From Acorus gramineus (taxonomy: Eukaryota > Streptophyta > Magnoliopsida > Acorales > Acoraceae): DNA of 64,000 bases. Each line of letters opens with the position of its first letter. Within the stretch, counting starts at the first letter, position 1. The notes beneath the pieces are model-generated. The model saw only the letters and a list, made by a program, of their open reading frames with translations. It was not told where the DNA came from and made no database searches. Positions 1 to 11,455 of the stretch are shown in pieces. The stretch spans positions 558,001-622,000 of the forward strand of contig JAUJYN010000031.1 of the NCBI GenBank assembly GCA_030737835.1. Reading direction: 5' to 3'. The position numbers and the translations under genes were made by a program.

Positions 1-803
1 TGAAATTTTGGTGGTTGGTATCCCGATGGAAAGCGGAGCTGCTGGATACGTTGAGTGTACGGCTTTGAATATCCTGCTGAAGATTGGACATATCCACCAT
101 TTTGAGTGCGGACCATGTCTGCCACTAATGACTGTAATTGTTGTACAGTCATAGCCGGAGCAACTGAAGCTTGAGACGCCGCGAGAACTGTCGTTGGAGG
201 AATGACCATCGATTGCTCAATGGGCAAAGTTGATGCAGGGACAGTATTTGGTGACACAGGTATCTGATTCGAGACGCCGATATCATCCTTCGAGCCCGAT
301 TTTTGGAGAAGAATGTTAATTTGACGGTCCTTCTCCATCATCATCTGAGCCATCTGCGCCATGGATTGATTGAGCTGCTTAATTTGCTCCTCGAGTTTGG
401 ACATCGAGGGATGGTTGTGAGTGCGCCTTGCCCCCGGCGTGAGCCCATCGGATCTGGCGTTGGCGTCGTCATCGGAGATGTAATTACGACGAATTACAGT
501 CTCCACTTCATCTTCGGTACGCGATACTCGAACATGAGCACCAAGATCATTTGAATCGTCATGTACCTCCTGTGCTGTTGCATTATTGGCATTCTTCATC
601 GTACCTTCGTCTTCCATTTCTGGAACGAGGGTTGATGTCGTAGCTCTAGCTCGCCTAGTGTAGACGCGCATGCCAGGAGTGGTGACTGGTATTGCATCGT
701 GCGCCTCCTGGAAAAGATTTTCCAAACCTCCTTGTTGAAGTGAAGTAGGGTCAACAAGAGGCGTTTCGCTTGCAGGAATGGCGTTGGTGTTGGCTTCGGC
801 CAT
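1..803 (-). CDS. gag: Ty3/gypsy gag polyprotein, N-terminal part
   Basis: An uninterrupted minus-strand frame runs from ATG at 803 to the window edge, about 267 codons with no stop. It begins MAEANTNAIPASETPLV, passes through a basic stretch (RVYTRRARA) and a coiled-coil-like segment (KLEEQIKQLNQSMAQMAQMM) near residues 135-160, and reaches YQPPKF, the type of motif that leads into the plant Ty3/gypsy gag core. The ATG is the first one after the LTR and primer-binding site, which is the usual gag position. Gag forms the cytoplasmic virus-like particle. The open frame suggests a fairly young element; pol would lie left of the window. Family assignment rests on layout and motif style, not on a search. 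Confidence 0.78.
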   Translation of the reverse strand, partial: MAEANTNAIPASETPLVDPTSLQQGGLENLFQEAHDAIPVTTPGMRVYTRRARATTSTLVPEMEDEGTMKNANNATAQEVHDDSNDLGAHVRVSRTEDEVETVIRRNYISDDDANARSDGLTPGARRTHNHPSMSKLEEQIKQLNQSMAQMAQMMMEKDRQINILLQKSGSKDDIGVSNQIPVSPNTVPASTLPIEQSMVIPPTTVLAASQASVAPAMTVQQLQSLVADMVRTQNGGYVQSSAGYSKPYTQRIQQLRFPSGYQPPKF

Positions 804-875
804 GGTTGTACTTCGAACACCTTAGAAGAAGGAAGTTCGAGCTTGATGGAAATGAGGGATGAGAGGAGATGACGT

Positions 876-893
876 GTCCCACCGGGCGTGCCA
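876..893 (-). promoter_or_regulatory. Probable retrotransposon primer-binding site
   Basis: Read on the minus strand, TGGCACGCCCGGTGGGAC starts seven bases inside the LTR end at 900. It begins with the TGG expected of a match to a tRNA CCA end, and it lies between LTR and gag. I did not identify the tRNA. Confidence 0.55.
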
Positions 894-1273
894 AAAATCT
901 GTAGCGAACAAAAATGTCCCTTACAAATTTTAAAGATGATGATATGCTCGGAGAGCAAATCAATACATAAAAAGGGTGACGTGGGTACAACTCGATCTTT
1001 TAATCCTCTGATCCTCGGTCTCCTTTGAAGAGTGTCTCGAGAATTACAACTTCAGAGATTTTACAAGTTTGTGAAAATTTAAAAGGAAGATGAAGATGCT
1101 TGCGGTGCGTGATCCTTCGGGCCTTTTGAGTTTGAGCCTTGTTGTTTAGGACCAGCGGTGCTTTGTTCTTCACCCTTCTTGGATTTTTTGAACTTGTGAT
1201 TTGATTTGAAGCCGCTTTTTCTTGATCTTCCCTTCTCTGGACTTTCTCCTTCGTGAACAAAGTGAAGATATTC

Positions 1274-1640
1274 TTCAAGAAGAAGGTGGAATCGAGGGAG
1301 AGTTAGTATTTCTCTCCCTTGGATTTTCTCCACACTTTTCTTTTTCTTCTTCTTTGGCTTTCTTGACTTCTTCTTCTTTTGATGGATTCTTCAAGAAGAA
1401 GGTGGAATCGAGGGAGAGTTAGTATTTCTCTCCCTTGGATTTTCTCCACACTTTTCTTTAAAAAGAAGGTGGAATCGAGGGAGAGTTAGTATTTCTCTCC
1501 CTTGGATTTTCTCCACACTTTTCTTTTTCTTCTTCTTTGGCTTTCTTGACTTCTTCTTCTTTTGATGGATTCTTCAAGAAGAAGGTGGAATCGAGGGAGA
1601 GTTAGTATTTCTCTCCCTTGGATTTTCTCCACACTTCTTC
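1274..1640. repeat. Alternating long/short tandem repeat inside the LTR
   Basis: The motif AAGAAGGTGGAATCGAGGGA recurs four times (near 1280, 1397, 1463 and 1580). Spacing alternates between about 117 bp and about 66 bp, because every second unit lacks a CT-rich segment. This is downstream of the minus-strand TATA box, in the transcribed part of the LTR. Confidence 0.85.
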
Positions 1641-1746
1641 TTCTTGTTTTGGCTTTTCTTCCTTCTCTCCCTTAGGCCTTTCTTTTGTTCTTGCCTTTCT
1701 TCCTCCCCTCTCCTTCCTTTTTTTTTTTTTTCTCTCCCCCTCCCTC

Positions 1747-1756
1747 CTATTTATAG
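1747..1756 (-). promoter_or_regulatory. TATA box of the family B LTR
   Basis: The minus strand reads CTATAAATAG, about 250 bp inside the LTR. The sequence downstream is the pyrimidine/purine-biased leader with tandem repeats. Confidence 0.7.
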
Positions 1757-1783
1757 AGGAAGGGAGGGGTGGGTGGTTATACA

Positions 1784-1886
1784 AGGTAATGGGTAGTTTT
1801 AGGGGGTGTGGGTAGTTAGGTAATGGGTAGTTTTAGGGGTGTGGGTAGTTAGGTAATGGGTAGTTTTAGGGGTGTGGGTAGTTAGG
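1784..1886. repeat. 34-bp minisatellite, three units
   Basis: Three nearly identical units containing GGTAATGGGTAGTTTTAGGG follow one another with a period of about 34 bp, just upstream of the LTR TATA box on the minus strand. They lie in U3 and could carry enhancer-like repeats, but that is only inference from position. Confidence 0.85.
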
Positions 1887-2007
1887 AAAATTTTTTTTGT
1901 TGACTTTTATTTATTTATTTATTTATTTGATTTGATTTTATTTTAATTAATTTTGACTAAATCCTTTTCTTTTCTTTGTTTTTTTTTTTTTTTTTTGTGT
2001 GTCTACA

Positions 2008-2549
2008 CACATAAAAAAATGGGTATACAATACACATAAATGAAGTATACATATTGCTGCAATTTGATATTACATACTCTATTTTGTATCCCTTTTAAAA
2101 AAAAGAAGAAATGAAATCTGAGTACAATCAAATTAGAAGTGAATTATAAAAAAACATAGATTAGACTTTATGTTTTCTGCAGTTGTAGCTTAATTACAAA
2201 GGTTTTATGAGCCTAATCAGATAACAATGAAGATTTTATGAATCCAATCATAGCTCCAAATAGAAAATTAAGTAATAAAAGAAACCCAAGTAAGTTTGAG
2301 AATTTGCAGATGAATAAAGCATATTTTTAAGAAAGATGAAAAATAGAGTTAGTGTGACATTTCATGATATATAAAATAAATAATATGAACAAATTCTGAA
2401 AAGGGACCAACATGTTCATAATCAAGGTAAACACACAGGCAGTAAGTAACCAAATCATTCTGTTGAATGAATTCCATCATTGTAAAGATTTCATAGATGT
2501 TCACAAGGTATCATAGATGAATGAATGTTGTAACTCTTAAACACACTGT
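2008..2549. other. AT-rich stretch, no gene seen
   Basis: No convincing frame, repeat array or element end is visible here. It is probably the insertion host of the element to its left. Confidence 0.5.
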
Positions 2550-4930
2550 TGTAGATATCCCATTTTTTATCGATCAAAATAGCATAATATTTATCGCTTG
2601 TAATACCTGATTTATGCAGGGTTGAACCATATATTCTCTCACAAATAATCACCCAACACTAAACAACAACAAATAATTCAAGATCTAGGTGGTTTGGCCC
2701 CAGAAGAAGTAGAAAGAATGCCCTCACACAGACAATCGAACACCCTCAAAGATTGGATCATTACATGATCAATACAGCTCCAATTCTCGATCCGTCAGCG
2801 GCATTGGAAAGTTCAGAGAACGAGATTCATGACCTCAAAAATTGAAGTATAGAGCAGAAGCCTCTGGGTTTGAGAGACGGCAACAATAAGAGCCATCGGT
2901 TTTCCTTTCACAATCGGACACCCCCACAAGATCAGACCATAACTTGAGCAATACACCTCCGATTCTCGATCCGTCAGCGGCGTTGGAAAGCTTACAGAAT
3001 GAGGATCATAAACCACACTTGAAAAACAACATTCTGTTCGACGGATGGGACAGGAGCCGTCGATATTGGGCCACGGATCTGCTAGGAGCCGTCGATCTGT
3101 CAAGATCAAGAAGCTGGCAAAACTGGCAGTGGCACTCCCTCTCTCGACTGCAGCTCCAACCAATCATCTTCACTGGCTTCTGATCGATGGGGGAAAGGAA
3201 GAATTTAAGGCTCCTATGTGTTGTCTAAAGGTGGTTGGTTGCAAAACACTATAAATAGAGGGGGAGAATGAAGAAGAAAGGGAAGCAAAAAGCATTAACA
3301 AGAAGAGTAGTGAAACCCCACCATTTTCAGATCTCCACCTTCCCACCACTCAAAAAAAAAGAAAGATGAGAGCACATAGAGAAGAAAACTTCCTTCCTTG
3401 TTCCCTTGTTTATCCATGATTCCATTGTTTTCTTTTTTCTTCTTTTTCTAGGGTTTCTTAGCAAAGCTTGTCTCCACCTCTTCCTAAAGCCTTGTAATTT
3501 GAATACTTATAAGTTTATTAATCAATATAAAGCTAGGTTTAATCAATTGGTGTGAGTGTGGTTGCATATCTATTGGACTCTAAACTCTTCACTTGGAAAT
3601 CAGATTCACCTAACGGACGGCCTATACTAGGGCCGTCGGCCAGTTGGTCTGGTGACCATTTGAAATTCCCCTTTGGCTCTCCATCAAATTTGGGTTGAAC
3701 CCTAAGGACTACTAACCCTTTTTCTTTATTTTGCTTTCTTCTTTGTTTCATTACTGCTCATTTCAATTCCAGATTATTTTCTTTTCATTTTACTGCTTTG
3801 CTACTCTAAATAACTATTGTTTGATTGCATTCCTTTTAAATTTTTGATGTTTATTATGACGGCTTCTATAAGATCCATCGGTTTTGTTCTTAAATAAATT
3901 GGGACTGGCGACGGCTCCTAGTAGAGCCGTCGGTTTGACAGTTCTACAAACTGTTTGGTTTATTTACTATTTTATTTTACTGATTTTCTTGATCTGTTCC
4001 TACAACTGTTTTGCAAAGGGCTTTTATTTTTTATTTTATTTTTTTGGAGAGTGTGTGTGGGTGTTTTGGGTTTATTTAATAAAGAAAGAAGAGGGTTGGT
4101 TTGCAGGGAACTAAAAAAGGATCCGGGCTGTTTTGGAGAAGGGAGTGGGAGTGAGTAGAGAAAAGAGAGTTTGATTTATTCAAGGGGGTTGACTGTTTTT
4201 CCAGGGAAGGAGTGAAAAGGAAAATGTTTGCTTAAGTAAATGTGAGAGGGCGGTTATTTTATTTTATTTTTATTTTTCTTGGGTGTGATTTGGTTACACA
4301 TAGAGAAGGGAGTGGGAGTGGGAGTGGGAGTTGAGCACACAGAGAACACTGAGAGAGAGAGAGAGAGAGAGGAAGAATAAGGAGTTCAATAAGAACATAA
4401 CAGTTGTCTTTTAGTGCTTGACTTTTATTTATTTTATTTAATCTCATCTGCATCATTTATTTAGTTCAGTGCACCAATCTCAATCCATTTTATTACATTT
4501 CAAAGGGATAAATATTTTGGGGAGGGGTTAGTAAAATCATTACTAGTCCCCTCCCCAAACAAACCAACACGAGACGTGTTTAAAATTCATATTTAATATC
4601 TTTATATTTTTTATTATTATTATTTTAATAATTTACTACACCCTTATTTTAACCGGATCTTAATTATTTTGTGTGAGATACCTGATCTTCACCACGTTGC
4701 GTGGCCGGCTGCGTCAACGTGAAGAGAATCCACAATCCCCCCCGCAAGGCGATCATTTCTTTTCTTGCTTTTAAGTAAAAGCAAGTGGCGATCACAACTG
4801 GATCCTAGTGAGCAGTCGAGTAAACTTAGACTATCTCTCGAACAGTGATTCGGTATGCCGCGCGCGAATCGGAACCAAGTTCTAGAGAACCAGATTACGA
4901 CTTTTGTGGTCCAAAAATCCACATCGACAA
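2550..4930 (+). mobile_element. Second LTR-like block, probably a solo or truncated Ty3/gypsy LTR
   Basis: The block begins TGTAGATATCCC, the common plant LTR start. It has a TATA box at 3249-3258 (CTATAAATAG) and a purine-rich leader. Upstream of the TATA box a segment is duplicated (2731-2843 and 2911-3020; shared motif ATTCTCGATCCGTCAGCGGC). Near 4755-4800 a GCGATCA ... AAAAGCAAGTGGCGATCACA hairpin-bearing leader matches the one at 14333-14390 in the gag-bearing element, so the two are related. No gag follows. The right boundary is approximate. Confidence 0.5.
3249..3258 (+). promoter_or_regulatory. TATA box of the LTR-like block
   Basis: CTATAAATAG sits about 700 bp into the block and is followed by a purine-rich leader, as in LTR promoters. 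Confidence 0.6.
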
Positions 4931-5539
4931 CTGTATGCATGCTGAAGTAAATACTGGTATAACATGTGATTACTATAACCAAATAATAGATTACTATAAT
5001 GAACAATTCAATAAAACTATGTGATGTTAGAGTTTTGTAGAGCATTTTACCATGCAAAGATGGTTGGATGAATCTTGTATGCAACTCCAGTAAAGTTGTT
5101 ATATCTATTGAGTGAAGTCTGCTAAAACAGGAAGCAAATTTTTTTTAATGAAATTCATTAATTTAAATGTCAGTAATGGAAAAAAGGGATCGATGAACTA
5201 TGCGTGTAATGAACAAAGAAAACAGTGTGGCAAGATTCCAGAAAAAAAAACATGTTACCTTTAGTCATGATAGATCTGATGGATTGCCCCTTATTGCTTT
5301 TGGATACTACAAAATTAAAAATTTTGTATTTTTTGGAAACAGAAAAGTACTCACCTTTTTTTAACATGTCAAAAAAATTTACATATCAAAATATTGTAAA
5401 GCCTGATACGATTGTTATTTACATAGGCCAAAAAAAAAGGATAAAAGTTATTCACATATATCATAACATTTGTAATCCCTCATCAAAGATGAGACATGCT
5501 ATGTTTTTCTAGGAGAACCTGCCTGTTTGACTAATAGAT
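4931..5539. other. AT-rich stretch, no gene assigned
   Basis: Only short shadow frames occur. It may contain 3' flank of the RPA-like gene on its right, but nothing supports a call. Confidence 0.4.
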
Positions 5540-6746
5540 AACACCATCAGCTTTGACGCATCGTGATAATCATCCCTGCTTGAGTTGACAGTGAAATCAT
5601 ATTCGTGGTTGATGATGTTTTCTATATCAAGATCAATAACTTTTCTCTTTTTTGATGTTGATGCTTGATCAGCAACCTTGAAATAATTTAGTAGGATAAG
5701 TTAAACAAATAAAGCAAAGAATATAAGAAGAATATTGTTGTGTACACTAATACCTGAAGGTCAGTGTTCATAAATTCTTTGGCTTCGTGTTGTAGTAGAT
5801 TTTATGCTGTAGTACCAAAAAGTGTCACCCATGTATTGGTACTTTCATCTGTCAATTTTGTTCTCCTAGCATAACTGCAATCAACAAAAAATAAGCATTA
5901 TTAATGAATATATAAGGTATGAAATAGAAAGAGGTGTATTGTATGTACAAGGGCATTGATATAGATTTATTTGCATCACAATTGAAGCATTTAAAGGATT
6001 TCTCATATTCTTCAGTTGTTTTTTTATGGCAATGTTGCATCCCATGTACCAAATAGGATGTTGTATCTGTGAAATCAAAGCATGGACATGGGTTATCGTA
6101 CCCTGTTCATTGTTTATGAAAGTGTTATTGAATTGGAGAAGATAAATGTTTTTAAATAGAACAAGCAATATTATTGAAAAATTTATTATACTAATTTTAC
6201 ATAGTCTTTTTGTAACGCTTGCATCAAATTTGATGTAGGATGAGGTTGTTGTCTTCTTATGAAACTTCCAGATATCAGTATATTATGGTCATCCTTTAAT
6301 TGTTTCAATGCCTCTTGGTTTTCAATCGCCCTGAAAAAAATGCATTTTATATCAATATATTATAATATTTATGTGTAAAAAGGGTAATATATGATACAAG
6401 GGATATATTCTAACCATTTATGAAGATCTTCTGCTTCTGGAATTGATGGGTTGATTGTAATGTTGGAATAAACTGATGTTGATATTGAGATACCTGAAAA
6501 TATATAATACTTAGAAGCATTTAATCGAAAGCAAGTATATAAAAAATTTATATCTTAATATAGATGTATCCAAGACTAAGAGAGGGGAATGGATAAAATC
6601 TAACCATTAAATGTTGTTGCCTTCACTCTTTGAGCACATATGATTCGATATTCATCAGTTTTATTGATTAAACCTTGACCTTCTTCTGTAGCAAAATTTT
6701 TCCACAGAGATAAAAGAACTGCCTTTAAGCTGCCTTTAAGCTGCAA
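5540..6746 (-). pseudogene. Replication protein A 70-kDa subunit-like (RPA1/RFA1) pseudogene, C-terminal half
   Basis: Minus-strand blocks, separated by intron-like AT-rich gaps, follow RPA70 order. 6746-6604 gives LLSLWKNFATEEGQGLINKT (OB-fold B type). 6496-6417 gives TSVYSNITINPSIPEAEDL. 6331-6195 gives an ENQEALKQLKDD segment. About 6120-5950 gives the zinc-ribbon region, with IWYMG followed by HCHKKTTEEYEKSFKCFNCD. About 5880-5760 gives the C-terminal OB strand TDESTNTWVTLFGTTA. 5690-5560 gives a KRKVIDLDIE tail. RPA70 binds single-stranded DNA in replication and repair; plant Helitrons also carry RPA-like genes, and I cannot tell which this was. A one-base loss at the first zinc-ribbon cysteine pair and an in-frame stop break it. 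The N-terminal half is cut off by repeat A1 at 6882. Confidence 0.7.
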
Positions 6747-6881
6747 ACAAAGAAATATGAATTAATGTAATTGTAAGGTATCAATATATCAATAAATTTC
6801 TTTTGAACAATCATATCTCTTATCAACAACCAACAACCGACGAACTATTGCATTAGTGTTATCTAATTTCTTTATTTCTTG

Positions 6882-8777
6882 TGTTATGCTTGTGTCATTT
6901 GGAGCTTTATTTTTCGATTGGAGTCGCTGGAATTTTAGCTCTAGCTACCTAAGGGAGTTTGAGTACTGTGATTGAAAATCTGACTGCATAATTGTTCTCC
7001 TGGTACTGGCATTGGCCTACCTGTAAATTTCCGTTGCATTCTGTCGTCTTTTTAGAAGTTATGCAGTTTCTATTGGTATTCGGATTTAATTTTGTTAATA
7101 CCCAAGATGGAGTAGTTTAAATATGATTTAATCATGAGATGTTCAGTTTTGAGTTATCTGTCATACAAAAGTAGAATTAGATCAACTGGATTAATGTAGC
7201 AAAAGTTATGAGTATTTTTTCAATTATACCCCGACGATGAGAAAATCCAAGCAGCAGCCCTGTTCGATGTTTAGCTCACATTTTGGAATATATGGAGGGT
7301 TATTTGAATTGAGCATAAACATGAAAGTTGTAGATAATCTTCTTGGCTTTCCATTGAATTTTGAATTGTACAGTTCAGAGCTATATTATGGAAGTTATGG
7401 GTGTTCTAGTGATGACTGTCCAGAATTTTATTCAAGGACAGCCTGTTCATTTCACCCCCACTAGATTTGTTGTATTTAGGCCCAAATGTCTCTCCTCTCT
7501 CTCTCATTCTCGACTCTCTTTTGGTCCAGCCCTTTTGAGTGTGTTTGGTAGAGTTTTAGAAGGAGAAGAAGATGGAACAAGTAGAGTTAGAAAAAGTGGA
7601 AATCAAGGTGTGTGTGTGTGTGCAGGATTTGTTGTTGTGTTGTCTCTTCCTTCTCCTCCTCCGCTAGAGCACCTCTCATGGTTTTCTCCCCTGTTCCCCC
7701 TCCCCTCTGGTTCAGCAAGAAGAAGAGAGGCTAAGATTGAGGTGGTGGTGGTGGTTGAGGTGGTCGTCGGCACGCTTGTGAGCTCCCACATCTCCCCTTC
7801 CCTCCCCCCTCTCTTGGTAAGCTTTTCCCTCTTCTTTCTACTGGTTTTTCAGCATGTGGGTATGTGTGGGTGCTTTTGGCAGACTGTTGTTATGTGAAAT
7901 TGTTATTGCACATGAGGTGTTTGTGTTTGTGTTTGTGCATGAATGGTGGTGGTTTTGTATTGTAGTAAGGCAGATTTGTGTCTCCTTAAGATCCTTATGG
8001 AACTAGTACCTAAAGGCATGTTTTGAGGCTTGTGTCATCATGTAATATGCGCATCTATGTGACTAGATGCTATATATGAAATTTGGTGTCAATATGATAG
8101 CTGTGTTGTAAGTTATAACCTGTTTTGCATAGACTGTCCAAATTCGAGTGAGAACTGTCCAGTTTCTGAAAATATTTTATTTCGGGATTGTAGAGGATAA
8201 ATTAGGTTATTATGTCTTCATGGATTATGACCCCAACATATCAAAGAATGTGTATGATTTATTTCATAATTTTTGTATGTGTATTTGCTTATGTGGGGAT
8301 CAAATAATAGGGCTGGTTGCAATAGACATACCAATTTTTCTTAATTGTGTGTCAAGGAATTGTTATGCATGTTGTGGAAACTATCAGGAGTTAGGGTCTT
8401 CATGAAGTAGGCATATATGTGTGTCAGGAGGTTCCATATTTTACTTGTGAATCATTGGTTGTGTTTTGTAGCTTTCGTTGGTAGAACTCGCGATGAATGG
8501 GTCGTTAGGTGAGTGGTTCGATTCAACCATTCGGGAAGCGTTGGATGCACGTAGTCGTGCGTCAGGCATCCGTGGGGCGCCCTAACTATACTACTTGTTG
8601 AGATGAGTAGTATGGTCATGTGTAACCCATATTGTGTTAGATATCTTGCATGCTAGGCCTGTATAGCTCATATATTGCGTAGAACCCTCTTATTCTACCT
8701 TATACTGGCCTATGTAGAGTATTTATGTGTGAATGATCATGGTTGCATGTATCTTGTGTGTTTATATGGGTGTATAG
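6882..8777 (+). mobile_element. Family A repeat, copy A1, 5' half
   Basis: The start TGTTATGCTTGTGTCATTT matches the starts at 21214 and 34865 and the inverted ends at 32221, 38549, 42114 and 49278. A splice-donor-like GTAAGC lies near 7816. A 37-nt block at 8472-8508 is bounded by TAG and GTGAGT. The intron-like interval between them is AT-rich, unlike most other copies. The copy is split at 8777 by A2. Confidence 0.8.
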
Positions 8778-9255
8778 TGTTGTGTCTGTGTCATTTGGAG
8801 CGCTCTGTTTGAAGATTTGGGTACATAATTTTTTTCTCTAAGTTATGTATTCCTGATTTGGTATTTGGATTTGATTTTGTTAAAATTCAAGATGAAGAGA
8901 TTCAATTATGATTTTATTACGAGATGTCCAGTTTTGAGTTAGTTTTCGCACAGAAGTGGAATTAGACCAACTGGATTCTTGTAGTAAAAGTTATGGGTAT
9001 TTTTCCAAGTATACCCCGGGGATGGAAATTCTGGCAGCAGCCCTGTTCCATGTTTAGCTCTAATTTCGGATTAGCTGGAGAGATTGTCTAATCTTGTCAT
9101 GAACATGAAAGTTGTAGATAATCTTCTTAGCTTTCCATCGGTCTTAGAATCAAGCAATTCAGAGCTGTATCGGGGAAGTTATGGCTGTTCCAGTGAAGCT
9201 TGCGCAGAATTTCTAGTCGAAGGGTGACTTAGTAATTCCCCCTTAAGATATTTTG

Positions 9256-9259
<4 letters not shown>

Positions 9260-9307
<48 letters not shown>

Positions 9308-9331
9308 CTCTCTCTCTCTCTCTCTCTCTCC
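9260..9331. repeat. (TA)n-(TC)n microsatellite
   Basis: About 40 bp of TA repeats run directly into about 30 bp of TC repeats, in the leader region of copy A2. Confidence 0.95.
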
Positions 9332-9764
9332 CCTCACAAATCCCACGACTAACTCTTTTTGCTCTCCTTCTCTTTTCATTTAACCCCCCCCCCCCATGTG
9401 TTTGAGAAAATGTGTCAAAGAGAAGGGGAAGGTGGAGGAGGAAGTGGAGGTGGGTTGTGTTGTTGTTGCTTGTTTCTTCCCTTCTCTCAAGCTCCCCTTG
9501 CATGGATCCCCCCCCTGATTTTTGGCTGAAGAGGAGGCTGAGGAGAGGCTGAGGAGGTGGTGGTAGTGGTGGTGGCGGTTGAGGTGGTCGCGGGTGCGTC
9601 GAGGGCCCCCGAACCTCCCCCTTTCGTTCCCCCTCCAAAGGTGAGCCCCTCCCCTTCTTTTCTTGATTTTTAGGGCTTAGGGTTGGTTGGGGAGGCCATG
9701 CTTGCTAGGTAGTTGGGTTTGGGTGTGTGTGAGGGGTTGGGATGGGTGAAAAAGGGGTTATGAG

Positions 9765-10300
9765 GGCTTGGGCGCGCGCTGGGCGCGGTCTGCGCGCGTG
9801 CGCGCGCAGGCGGGCGCAGGCAGGCGGTGGCGGGCGCAGTCGGGCGCGGGTGCGCGGGTACGCGCGGGAGTGCGCGCGGGTGCAGGCGCGAGCGGGGGTG
9901 CGAGTGGGGGTGCGCGCGGGCGTGCGTGTGAGCGTGCGCGCGCGCGGGCAGGGCGCCTGGGCACTGCGTTTGGGCGCGAGGCAGGGCGCCTGGGCATGCG
10001 CCTGGGCGCGGAGCTGGGGACCAGTGCGTGCGCGTGCTGGGGCGTGCGCGCAGTGCGCACGGGGGCGCGCTGGGCTGGACGCGCGGTGCGCGGGGGCGCG
10101 CGCGAGCGTGCGCGTGCGTGCGGTAGTGCGTCGGGGCGCGCTGGCAGGCGCGCGGCAGTGCGCCGATGGTGCCGGGGTGTGTGCGCGCGTGCGCATTCGT
10201 GCGTGCGCGTGCGGGTGGCCGTGCGTATGGCTGCCCGGGGGTTCGGGAGTGAGTCGGAGTGCTCGGGCTCGCGTGCGTACAGGCCGTATGTACGCTTGTC
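9765..10300. repeat. GC-rich, CpG-dense hypervariable core of A2
   Basis: Almost pure G/C, rich in GCGCG and GTGCG runs, against a balanced composition on both sides. It lies between a donor-like GTGAGCCC near 9641 and the acceptor TTTTGCAG at 10377. Long open frames on both strands here follow from the low TA content and are not genes. Confidence 0.85.
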
Positions 10301-10377
10301 CGAGTGTTGTGTATTTTAATGTATTTTTAGATTTATTTGGGTATTTTACTCACCGAATTGATTACCGTATTTTGCAG

Positions 10378-10413
10378 ATTCTGACAGACGGTCGCGCGAC
10401 GACCCGACTATCG
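10378..10413 (+). other. 36-nt splice-bounded block in A2
   Basis: Flanked by TTTTGCAG on the left and GTGAATGG on the right. Its core CGGTCGCGCGACGACCC is shared by most family A copies: 36 nt in A2, A4, A5, A7 and A8, 35 nt in A9 and 37 nt in A1. Confidence 0.6.
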
Positions 10414-11200
10414 GTGAATGGGACAATCCAACCCAGTAGGGAGACGTTATATGCACTTGGGCGTGTACCGTCCTCCCCTGGGGCATCATGGATTTATATT
10501 AACTTGTTGTAATGTGTAATCCATGCAAGCATGATAAAAATGTAGTATGCATGCTACCCTAGACTTTGTATGTTAGGGACTTGCACCCTTAGGATATGTG
10601 CATCCTGTCACCTGTGCTCATGCTAGGAAGCCTCGACCTGTGCATGTGTCCTACTGGTTTAACTTATTAATTTTAAATGCAAACTTTAGTATGCTAGCAT
10701 GTCTTATATAATATTATAGGGAGGGGCCTTGCGAGGTCAACATTGAGACCCGGGCTAGGGTACTCCATGTTCCTTGTTTGGTTGTCGGGATGTCCTGTAT
10801 CGGGACCTCATGCTGCCCTCCCAAGGTTTCTTGTCCCAATAATATTATAACTCTTGTTAATAATTATAATTATAACTCTTGTTAATGATTATTATTATAT
10901 ATGTTCCCCGCGTCTTGGTTATGCGCCCTGGAAGAATTCTGAAAAATTCATGACATTAGAGTTGTTGAGATGTGTTGTCTGCGGATCCGAGTGGATCATA
11001 TGCGATGGATAGGCTGTTCTGTTCCCTTCGTTGGATCCGTGTAGAGACTACCCCGGCGTTGGAAAGGCTGTCCTGTGCAGGGGCTCCCATCAGTAGGCAC
11101 CTCCTGATTTGGGACGGACTGTGCTGAATGTGGGGGTGGCCAAACGGCCTACGGAGTGGGGAGAGACTATCGGTGGACCAAGGGTGACCATCAGCCTAGT

Positions 11201-11455
11201 CAGTCCCAATATCCTATGTCACCATATTGAGGGGTGAGGGTGAGGGTGAGGGTGCGGTGGGTCGTCGATGTAGCGACCCACTGGATTGTAAGTCCCAAAA
11301 TCCTATGTCACCTATTGAGGGGTGAGGGTGAGGGTGTAGTGGGTTGGCGATAGCGACCCACTGGTTTTGTGTTGTCAGTCCCAATATCCTTTGTCACTTA
11401 TTGAGGGGTGAGGGTGAGGGTGTGGTGGGTTGGCGATAGCGACCCACTGGATTGT
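11201..11455 (+). repeat. G4/hairpin tandem array in A2, three units
   Basis: Three units of about 85 bp each begin CAGTCCCAATATCC or similar, carry GGGTGAGGGTGAGGGTG (four G-tracts, a potential G-quadruplex) and end in an inverted repeat of the type GTGGGTCG...GCGACCCAC. Unit number varies between family A copies. Confidence 0.85.

Larger units (their letters stand above)
900..2007 (-). mobile_element. 5' LTR of the leftward Ty3/gypsy element (family B)
   Basis: On the minus strand this 1108-bp block begins TGTAGAC at 2007 and ends CGCTACA at 900, giving the TG...CA ends and a short TGTAG/CTACA inverted repeat typical of LTRs. It is followed by a primer-binding site and gag, and it contains a TATA box. 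The first five flanking bases at 2008-2012 are CACAT; the partner duplication would lie outside the window. A decayed, oppositely oriented copy of its U5 end occurs at 28275-28540 and 32222-32388. Confidence 0.82.

Noticed and set aside
7361..7897. 178-codon frame in the A1 leader
   Set aside because: It runs through CT-rich leader, donor site and GT repeats, and is not kept in other copies.
8505..8590. tRNA-like B box (GGTTCGATTCAACC) after the 36-nt block, also near 22712
   Set aside because: No cloverleaf, no A box at the right distance, and the short-form copies have a diverged version.
9742..10512. Long Arg/Ala-rich frames in the GC core of A2 (up to 256 codons, both strands)
   Set aside because: All six frames are open because stop codons are AT-rich; sequences are low complexity and not conserved between copies.
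11229..11425. GGGTGA repeats as interstitial telomere sequence
   Set aside because: The unit is not TTTAGGG and sits inside an 85-bp larger repeat.
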